5,982 nt of DNA from NCBI GenBank assembly GCA_030017815.1, contig JASEGX010000130.1:1-5982 (forward strand). Direction: 5' to 3'. Positions 1 to 4,970 of this stretch are shown here, one piece after another. Made by a program: the position numbers and the translations under genes. The first letter of the stretch is position 1. Every line of letters begins with the position of its first letter. A model generated the notes under the pieces. The model was given only the letters and a program-made list of their open reading frames with translations, ran no database searches and was not told where the DNA came from. Origin of the DNA: Thermodesulfobacteriota bacterium (GTDB lineage: Bacteria > Desulfobacterota > QYQD01).

Positions 1-32
1 TATACACAACGTCATTAATCGCCGACGAAAAA

Positions 33-118
33 GTCATTCCCGCGAAAGCGGGAATCTAAAGACGGACTAGATTCCGGAACCTGCCCCGTACTTGATACGG
101 GGTCAAGTCCGGAATGAC
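33..118. repeat. REP-like palindromic element 1 (paired inverted hairpins)
   Basis: This 86-base element starts with GTCATTCC (33-40) and ends with its inverse GGAATGAC (111-118). The left half is a perfect 8-bp hairpin, ATTCCCGC (36-43) and GCGGGAAT (48-55), closed by a GAAA loop. The right half pairs ATTCCGG (71-77) with CCGGAAT (109-115) and contains a nested 7-bp hairpin, CCCCGTA (84-90) and TACGGGG (96-102). It lies downstream of the mgtE terminator. The layout matches bacterial REP/BIME-type intergenic repeats. GTCATTCCCGC-type repeats are common in several bacterial groups; copy number in this genome cannot be seen here. Confidence 0.75.
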
Positions 119-146
119 AGGCTGTTTAGCATTTATTATATATAAT

Positions 147-176
147 AAAAAAGGCGGGCTTCACCCGCCCTTTTTT
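147..176 (-). terminator. Intrinsic terminator of mgtE, potentially bidirectional
   Basis: A GC-only 6-bp stem pairs GGCGGG (153-158) with CCCGCC (164-169) around the five-base loop CTTCA. It is flanked by six or more A on the left (147-152) and six T on the right (171-176). Read on the minus strand it lies eight bases after the mgtE stop and ends in a T run, a textbook Rho-independent terminator. The T run on the other side means it could also stop plus-strand transcription entering from the left edge. Confidence 0.9.
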
Positions 177-177
177 A

Positions 178-1527
178 TTAAAACAGGATAAATCGAGCCA
201 CCTGGAAATAGGTGAATACCCCCAGCACATCGACCATAGTTGTAATAAAAGGGGCGGACATGATGGCCGGGTCAAGCTTTAAACGCGAGAAGACAAAAGG
301 CAGCATACCTCCCGCAAGACTGGCCATGGTCGAGATGACCACGAGACTCAACCCAACGGTGAAAGAAACAAGCCAATTACCTTGCAACCAGTGGGCCCAG
401 ATTGTGACTATTGTTCCTAACATAACGCCCAATAAACAGCCGATGCCCACTTCCCGCGACAGCAGGCCCCAATAATTCCTTGCCGATACCTCCCTTAGCG
501 CCAGCCCCCTGACCATGACCGTGGAAGACTGCGCTCCTATATTGCCTCCGCTCCCTATTAAAAGCGGTATAAAAGCCGCCAGCGCGACGACAGACCTTAA
601 CGTATCCGCTTGACCCATGATAATATTGCCGGTAAGTGTGTTGGTTATGAGTAGTATTAGAAGCCAGCCTACCCGCCGGCCTACAACAGAAAGAACCCGG
701 GCCTTAAAATATCCCGTATCCGGGACTTCCACACCACCCATACGGTAAATATCTTCGGTAACCTCTTCTTCCATAACGTCCATGACGTCATCGACCGTTA
801 TTATCCCCACCAGCCTATCTTCTTTATCCACTACCGGCACAGCCAGGAGGTCGTACTTTTGCAGGTCACGCGCCACTTTCTCCTGGTCGTCCTCTGTCCT
901 TACTGATATGGCGTCGGAGTCCATAATATCGCCGATGATGGCTGTAGGCGGCTTAATAACCAGGAGCTTGAGAGAAACAATACCCACCAGCCGTCTTTTT
1001 TCGTCAACCACATAACAGTAATAGACGGTCTCCTTTTCCAAACCTACGCGTCTGATCTTATCCAGGGCCTCAGCTACGGTCATCTCCCTCTTTAGAGCGA
1101 CGTATTCGGGCGTCATAATACGCCCGGCGGTGTTCTCCGGATAGCCAAGCAATGTACTGGTATTTTTACGCTCCTGCGGCGGCAGTAACTGTACCAACCG
1201 TTTGGCCACTACAGCCGGCACCTCGTCTAAAAGCCTGGCCAGGTCGTCCGGCGACATCTCTTCAAGAATATCCTTGACCTTACTGTCTTGAAAATTTTCT
1301 AAAAGGTGCTGCTGGTCCGGAGAGCTGAGATGTTCAAAGACATCAACGGCCAGCTCTTTGTCCAACAACCTGAAGAGAAGCACCTGTTCTTTCGGTGGCT
1401 GGTGGGTGATCAGCTCGGCAATATCCTGGGCATTGCTGGCTGAGAGTATCTGTTTAATGGCCTCAAACCGCCGTTCAGCCAATAATGGCTCTACTTCTTC
1501 CCGTAGATCTTTATAGAGATCTTCCAT
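178..1527 (-). CDS. mgtE: Magnesium transporter MgtE
   Basis: Mg2+-selective channel/transporter of the inner membrane, gated by intracellular Mg2+. The 449 residues match the family's usual length and order. There is a helical MgtE_N domain (about 34-135), then two CBS domains (about 138-195, opening IMTPEYVALKREMTVAEAL, and 200-257, opening DIMDSDAISVRTEDDQEKV). A connecting plug helix leads to about five membrane helices from residue 283 to the end. The membrane part carries the hallmark PLLIGSGGNIGAQSSTVMVR (321-340) and SAPFITTMVDVLG (424-436). Asp433 corresponds to the pore Mg2+-binding Asp known from Thermus MgtE. The ATG at 1527 has a good ribosome binding site. The gene is monocistronic within this window, with its own candidate promoter and terminator, and has no obvious link to the pilus genes upstream. 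No M-box riboswitch was recognised in its leader. Confidence 0.96.
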   Translation of the reverse strand: MEDLYKDLREEVEPLLAERRFEAIKQILSASNAQDIAELITHQPPKEQVLLFRLLDKELAVDVFEHLSSPDQQHLLENFQDSKVKDILEEMSPDDLARLLDEVPAVVAKRLVQLLPPQERKNTSTLLGYPENTAGRIMTPEYVALKREMTVAEALDKIRRVGLEKETVYYCYVVDEKRRLVGIVSLKLLVIKPPTAIIGDIMDSDAISVRTEDDQEKVARDLQKYDLLAVPVVDKEDRLVGIITVDDVMDVMEEEVTEDIYRMGGVEVPDTGYFKARVLSVVGRRVGWLLILLITNTLTGNIIMGQADTLRSVVALAAFIPLLIGSGGNIGAQSSTVMVRGLALREVSARNYWGLLSREVGIGCLLGVMLGTIVTIWAHWLQGNWLVSFTVGLSLVVISTMASLAGGMLPFVFSRLKLDPAIMSAPFITTMVDVLGVFTYFQVARFILF

Positions 1528-1533
1528 GGCCAG

Positions 1534-1539
1534 CCTCCA
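1534..1539 (-). promoter_or_regulatory. Ribosome binding site of mgtE
   Basis: Minus-strand TGGAGG ends six bases before the ATG at 1527. It supports that start over internal alternatives. Confidence 0.8.
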
Positions 1540-1596
1540 CTATTATTTTATCCGGGCATCCTGTCCGGCAAAACCGACTACAAATCAAAGTCGAAG

Positions 1597-1624
1597 GTTT
1601 TACCCCAAAACATCTTAATGTCAA
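1597..1624 (-). promoter_or_regulatory. Candidate sigma-70 promoter for mgtE
   Basis: On the minus strand there is a perfect TTGACA (1624-1619), a 16-base spacer, and TAAAAC (1602-1597), which matches 4 of 6 bases of the -10 consensus. It is placed about 70 bases before the mgtE start and would give a leader of roughly 60 bases. This agrees with mgtE being transcribed separately from the pil genes. The -10 box is only fair, so the call is tentative. Confidence 0.4.
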
Positions 1625-1663
1625 ACATATTTTGCAGCTATTTTTGTAGCTATTCTGTGCACG

Positions 1664-1793
1664 TAGGACAGGCATTCGTCCTCCGTCCCCGGCCGACCTA
1701 GCGGCGGCCGATCCGCCTCAGGCGGGCCAAAGGACTGGCGTCTCGCCTGTCAGGAAATTTAACGGGTCTGGGGCAGCCAGGACGGCTGTCCTA
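1664..1793. repeat. GC-rich palindromic element 3 upstream of mgtE
   Basis: The outer arms TAGGACAG (1664-1671) and CTGTCCTA (1786-1793) are perfect inverse copies. Each arm also folds locally: AGGAC (1665-1669) with GTCCT (1678-1682), and AGGAC (1779-1783) with GTCCT (1788-1792). A third pairing is GACAGGC (1667-1673) with GCCTGTC (1745-1751). The core adds GGCCG/CGGCC (1691-1695, 1705-1709) and CCGCC/GGCGG (1713-1717, 1721-1725). Dense palindromy without coding capacity points to another short interspersed repeat. It lies just upstream of the candidate mgtE promoter. Confidence 0.6.
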
Positions 1794-1815
1794 TGAAGGC
1801 TTACTAAATGCAATG

Positions 1816-1950
1816 CGGTTCACTTAAGGATAATCGGCCACGAATTTTGTCATTCCCGCAACGATTCTGAGCGGGAATCTGGTTTAAACTGCCTGAAAAA
1901 CCATATCCCCGATAGAGGCATTCGGGGATGACTTTATCTTAAGTGAACCG
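1816..1950. repeat. Imperfect 17/18-base terminal inverted repeat enclosing palindromic element 2
   Basis: The left arm CGGTTCACTTAAGGATAA (1816-1833) is the reverse complement of 1934-1950 except for one extra G. The arms are 100 bases apart and the whole 135-base unit encloses the element at 1849-1932. It could be a small non-autonomous mobile element (MITE-like), a REP element inserted into or carried by an older palindrome, or a structured 3' end for the pilS transcript. No clean target-site duplication is visible and it encodes no protein. Confidence 0.65.
1849..1932. repeat. REP-like palindromic element 2 (paired inverted hairpins)
   Basis: This 84-base element begins GTCAT (1849-1853) and ends ATGAC (1928-1932). 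The left hairpin pairs ATTCCCGC (1852-1859) with GCGGGAAT (1871-1878), the same stem as in the element at 33-118 but with an 11-base loop instead of GAAA. The right hairpin pairs ATCCCCGA (1905-1912) with TCGGGGAT (1922-1929). The shared stem and shared flanking bases GTC and CT show that the left halves of the two elements are related, and both lie in the same orientation. It sits between pilS and mgtE inside a larger inverted repeat. Confidence 0.75.
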
Positions 1951-1961
1951 TATCGTTGTTA

Positions 1962-2002
1962 AATGACAAAAAAGTACGGCATGGTTTCCGCCATTTGTCA
2001 TT
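1962..2002. repeat. 9-bp inverted repeat downstream of pilS
   Basis: AATGACAAA (1962-1970) and TTTGTCATT (1994-2002) are perfect inverse copies, with a weak inner GGC/GCC pair (1978-1980, 1990-1992). On the minus strand it follows the pilS stop by 38 bases and includes a run of six T (plus-strand A at 1968-1973). It may stabilise the 3' end or weakly terminate the pil transcript, but it does not have the stem-then-T-run geometry of a strong terminator. Confidence 0.4.
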
Positions 2003-2025
2003 CATTTGAACTTTGACGCCTTCGT

Positions 2026-2042
2026 AAAAAGTCCGGAGGACT
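2026..2042 (-). terminator. Weak terminator-like hairpin overlapping the pilS stop
   Basis: On the minus strand AGTCC (2042-2038), loop TCC, then GGACT (2034-2030) is followed directly by TTTT (2029-2026). The stem is only 5 bp and overlaps the pilS stop codon (2041-2043), so termination is likely weak. It could also be chance or part of a dispersed repeat. Confidence 0.3.
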
Positions 2043-3720
2043 AAAGGGTTAAAGCTGGGCAGGGTTTGACCGGCAGGTAAATATAACATGTTGTCTCCTG
2101 ATCCTCCTCGGGCGGCGGGCGTTTGAAATAAATCTTACCCCCGGAATACTCAACCAGGCGATAGACCACGGCCAAACCAAGTTCATCCGCACCACCTTCT
2201 ATCATAGGAAACGGACTGAACGCACTATCTGTATGATCAGGAAACGCTCCTGTTCCGCCATACTTCACCAAGAGGCAAAGGAAGCTCCCGCCTCCAACCG
2301 CAACGTCCTCACCTATCTGTGTAACCAATCGTCCGTCTATCCTGATCTCTCCGCCTTCCGGTCCGGTCTCCAGTATTTTAATAAGCAGGTTTTCTATAAT
2401 CTTGGAAAGGTGCTCAGGGGCTATCTTTATATAGACAGGCGATTTTAAATCAATCACTACCCGCGTACCAATCCGGCCGGACCGGTCATGAAGATTAGCG
2501 ACTACCTCCTGCACTATCTGCCCGGCCTCAATCTTCCTGGCCTCGCTGTCTTCAGGTCTGGCATAGAGCAAAAAATCAGATAATAGTCTGTCCAGTCTTT
2601 CTGCATCCCGTAAGATAATATTCATGAATTTTCCCCGGTTACCGGATCTATCCTGGGCCAACATCTGGGCACAGCCGCTTAGGGAGGCCAGGGGATTTCT
2701 TATCTCATGGGCCATAGCCGCAGTCAATTTCCCGATGGAAGCCAGGACCTGCTGGCGCTGAATCTGCGCCTCCATAGCCTTAACTTCGGTCATGTCCTGA
2801 AATAATATGAGCTGTCCTATATTCTCATGATCCGCACTCTTCAGGGGTGATATTAAAAAAGAAAGCCACAGATCTCTGCCCTCTCTATTTTTATACTGAA
2901 AACTGGAAAGGTTATTGTTTCCAGAGGCATTATCCCCTTCAGAAGACAGGTTAAGATGTGGAAAAACCGTGGCTAAGGGCTGACCTATAACCTCATTGTG
3001 GGAAAAGGCGGTAATGTCCTCCGCTGCACGGTTAAATGAAGTTATGCGGCCATGCGTATCTAAAGTAAAAAGGCCGGTATTTATCGATTGTACAATATTC
3101 CGGTTGAATGCCTCTAATTCCCATATATTCCTCTGCCTTCTATCCAGTTCAATGGCATCTTTCCTGGCCTGTTCAGACCAATAGCTGCTTAAAAAAGCCA
3201 TAAAATAGAAGGCTACTATGTGAACACTAGCCTGATAAATTACGTGGCCGGCTGAAATACCGGCCAGGTCTATGGGGTCAAAGTTGAGGGGTACTATGTA
3301 ACCAAGGTATTGAAAATTGAGAAGGGCCGCGTAGAGTATGCTGCTCAACGAAGCTGCTACTACCCCCCCTCGCCTGTAAAGCAACCGGCTGGCCACCATG
3401 ATTACCAGGAGGTATAGAAAGGTGAAGGGACTGCTTATCCCGCCGGTCACATAAATTAAGGCCGTAACCAGGAGTGGATCCAGGATCATCTGCACAAAAA
3501 TGACCCGGCCGGGATCTCTGATCACCTTGAGCAGAATACTATAGACAACGGTCAGAAGATATACAGAGGATATAAATACGTATAAAGGGGAAAGGGTGCC
3601 AAATACACCGGCCGGGCGTGACTGATACTGGATGAGGACAGTAATGACCAGAAGGAGAGTGGCTACCACCACCCTCAAAGACATCAACCATAGCGCCCTG
3701 CTGAGATGTGAGTCACTCAA
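2041..3720 (-). CDS. pilS: PilS-like membrane sensor histidine kinase with degenerate ATP-binding domain
   Basis: 559-residue sensor of the PilS type, which in relatives senses membrane pilin and controls the sigma-54 activator PilR. Visible parts are about six membrane helices (11-32, 45-65, 72-92, 98-114, 119-139, 155-179), a linker, a PAS domain (about 203-312), the DHp domain with H box AHEIRNPLASLSG (His338; Glu339 and Asn342 also kept), and a HATPase_c-like C-terminal domain (about 432-552). In that last domain the N-box Asn is Lys448 (ENLLIKILE), the G1 Asp is Tyr487 (VKYGGTGAFP), and the G2 GTGLGL is ADELGL (511-516). The FSPF motif and final strand CYIYLPV remain. The frame is continuous, so a frameshift does not explain the changes. 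ATP binding may be lost; phosphatase or pure sensor function is an inference. The start is TTG directly after the pilC stop, with a weak AGGT six bases upstream; ATG at 3684 (residue 13) is the alternative. No pilR follows. Confidence 0.85.
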   Translation of the reverse strand: MSDSHLSRALWLMSLRVVVATLLLVITVLIQYQSRPAGVFGTLSPLYVFISSVYLLTVVYSILLKVIRDPGRVIFVQMILDPLLVTALIYVTGGISSPFTFLYLLVIMVASRLLYRRGGVVAASLSSILYAALLNFQYLGYIVPLNFDPIDLAGISAGHVIYQASVHIVAFYFMAFLSSYWSEQARKDAIELDRRQRNIWELEAFNRNIVQSINTGLFTLDTHGRITSFNRAAEDITAFSHNEVIGQPLATVFPHLNLSSEGDNASGNNNLSSFQYKNREGRDLWLSFLISPLKSADHENIGQLILFQDMTEVKAMEAQIQRQQVLASIGKLTAAMAHEIRNPLASLSGCAQMLAQDRSGNRGKFMNIILRDAERLDRLLSDFLLYARPEDSEARKIEAGQIVQEVVANLHDRSGRIGTRVVIDLKSPVYIKIAPEHLSKIIENLLIKILETGPEGGEIRIDGRLVTQIGEDVAVGGGSFLCLLVKYGGTGAFPDHTDSAFSPFPMIEGGADELGLAVVYRLVEYSGGKIYFKRPPPEEDQETTCYIYLPVKPCPALTL

Positions 3721-4932
3721 TTAATTACCTACCGCCGCCGCCATCTTAAAGATAGGTAAGTACATGGCAATGACTAAGCCGCCGATAGTCCCCCCGAGAA
3801 AGACCATCATAAAAGGTTCGATCATAGACGTTAAGGCATCTACAGCCGCATCTACCTCGTCATCATAAAAATCAGCGATTTTCCCCAGCATGGCATCCAG
3901 GGCGCCCGTCGTCTCACCCACGGTGATCATTTGAACTACCATATTAGGGAACACCCCGGTCTCCATGAGCGGTTCGGCTATCGGACGACCTTCGCTTATG
4001 TTTACCCTGACCTTTAATATGGCCTCTTCAATGACCTTATTTCCAGCCGTGCCGGCTACTATGTTTAAGGACTCCAGTATCGGGACACCGCTACTTATCA
4101 GGGTTCCCAGGGTCCGGGTAAATTTAGCTACGGCTACCTTCCGGACCAGTGGCCCAAACACCGGGAGCCTGAGGACAAGGCTGTCCACCCATTTCCTACC
4201 CTTATCCGTGGCGTAAAATCTCCGAAAGGCAAATACAAACGCAATCAGCCCGGCAATCATAAAAATGATATTTTTCTTAAAGAAATCGCTCAGGTTAATA
4301 ACAATTTGAGTAGGAGCCGGTAATGCCTGGCCAAAATCGGCAAACATTTTCTGGAACACCGGGATAACAAAGATGAGGATGATGGCCACGACTAAAACAG
4401 CAATACAAAGGACTACCAGGGGATAGGTCAGCGCGCTTTTGACCTTTTTCTTCAATTTCATAACCTTTTCCATGTACATAGCCAAACGATTGAGGATAAC
4501 ATCCAGTATGCCGCCCAATTCCCCTGCGGCTACCATCTTGGAAAAGAGGCTGTCAAAAATCTTATCATGCCTTGCCAGAGAATCGGCAAATGTTGAGCCG
4601 GTCTCTACATTCGTCTTTATATCCGTAAGCACATCCTTAAAAGTCTTATTGATCTGCTGCTTGGCCAGGATATCCAGGCCCTGAATAAGAGGCAGCCCCG
4701 CATCTATCATAGTAGAAAGTTGTCGTGTAAAAACGACCAGATCTTTCTGTGTCACCTTGGGCTTTAAAAATTTGACATTCCCCAGGAGATCCTTTGGTTT
4801 TTTCTTTATCTTCGTAGGTGTCAGCTGCAACCTCCTCAACTGAACCCGCACCGTGGTCTCCTCCGGCGCTTCCAGCTCACCGCTCCTCTTTTCCCCTTTG
4901 CCTGTCTTTGCTTCCCAGATATAAACAGCCAT
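3721..4932 (-). CDS. pilC: Type IV pilus inner-membrane platform protein PilC
   Basis: Polytopic inner-membrane protein of the GspF/PilC family that couples the PilB motor to pilus assembly. The 403-residue product has the normal family length. It has an N-terminal cytoplasmic segment opening YIWEAKTGKGEKRSGELEA, typical of PilC, followed by two T2SSF repeats (about 65-190 and 268-390). Each repeat carries the matching signatures: FTRQLSTMIDAGLPLIQGL / GELGGILD in the first and FTRTLGTLISSGVPILESL / GETTGALD in the second. Hydrophobic segments lie near 171-193, 221-238 and 372-395. The ATG at 4932 is preceded by a strong ribosome binding site. Only 38 bases separate it from pilB, and the next gene starts on the base after its TAA stop, so it sits in the middle of an operon. 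In Geobacter and Myxococcus pilT usually lies between pilB and pilC; here it does not. Confidence 0.95.
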   Translation of the reverse strand: MAVYIWEAKTGKGEKRSGELEAPEETTVRVQLRRLQLTPTKIKKKPKDLLGNVKFLKPKVTQKDLVVFTRQLSTMIDAGLPLIQGLDILAKQQINKTFKDVLTDIKTNVETGSTFADSLARHDKIFDSLFSKMVAAGELGGILDVILNRLAMYMEKVMKLKKKVKSALTYPLVVLCIAVLVVAIILIFVIPVFQKMFADFGQALPAPTQIVINLSDFFKKNIIFMIAGLIAFVFAFRRFYATDKGRKWVDSLVLRLPVFGPLVRKVAVAKFTRTLGTLISSGVPILESLNIVAGTAGNKVIEEAILKVRVNISEGRPIAEPLMETGVFPNMVVQMITVGETTGALDAMLGKIADFYDDEVDAAVDALTSMIEPFMMVFLGGTIGGLVIAMYLPIFKMAAAVGN

Positions 4933-4938
4933 CTTTAT

Positions 4939-4946
4939 CCCTCCTT
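4939..4946 (-). promoter_or_regulatory. Strong ribosome binding site of pilC
   Basis: Minus-strand AAGGAGGG lies six bases before the ATG at 4932, a near-perfect Shine-Dalgarno sequence in the 38-base gap after pilB. It fixes the pilC start and suggests efficient independent initiation on the shared mRNA. Confidence 0.85.
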
Positions 4947-4970
4947 AAGTCCTCTAAAACCCCGTACCTA

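Larger units (their letters stand above)
1528..2040. other. Gene-free region between pilS and mgtE, filled with palindromic repeats
   Basis: No convincing reading frame occupies this 513-base stretch. From pilS towards mgtE it holds a short motif reading GACTTTTTACGAAGGCGTC on the minus strand (about 2015-2033), a 9-bp inverted repeat, the nested REP-like unit (1816-1950), the GC-rich palindromic element (1664-1793), a short AGCTA/TAGCT pair near 1637-1651, and the mgtE promoter and ribosome binding site. It marks the boundary between the pil transcription unit and mgtE, and is where a pilR gene would be expected in relatives. Confidence 0.7.

Noticed and set aside
1545..1550. TAAAAT as the -10 box of mgtE
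   Set aside because: It matches the consensus well, but transcription would start on top of the ribosome binding site and the only -35 candidate is poor with a 15-base spacer.
1528..1680. Possible M-box (ykoK) Mg2+ riboswitch in the mgtE leader
   Set aside because: The region upstream of mgtE shows none of the conserved M-box core that I would recognise, and the leader from the candidate promoter is only about 60 bases, too short for that riboswitch.
1805..1965. TAAATG on both sides of the 1816-1950 unit as a target-site duplication
   Set aside because: The copies lie 5 bases from the left arm and 9 from the right arm, so they do not abut the ends; chance is likely.
2080..2440. Frameshift as the cause of the unusual PilS C-terminal motifs
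   Set aside because: Conserved blocks before, between and after the altered motifs (ENLL, FSPF, LGLAVV, YIYLP) all read in the same frame, so a local frameshift pair does not account for the substitutions.
2233..2448. Plus-strand open frame opposite the PilS ATP-binding domain
   Set aside because: It is antisense to a well-supported gene, has no recognisable domain, and looks like a shadow frame, as do the other plus-strand frames over pilB, pilC, pilS and mgtE.
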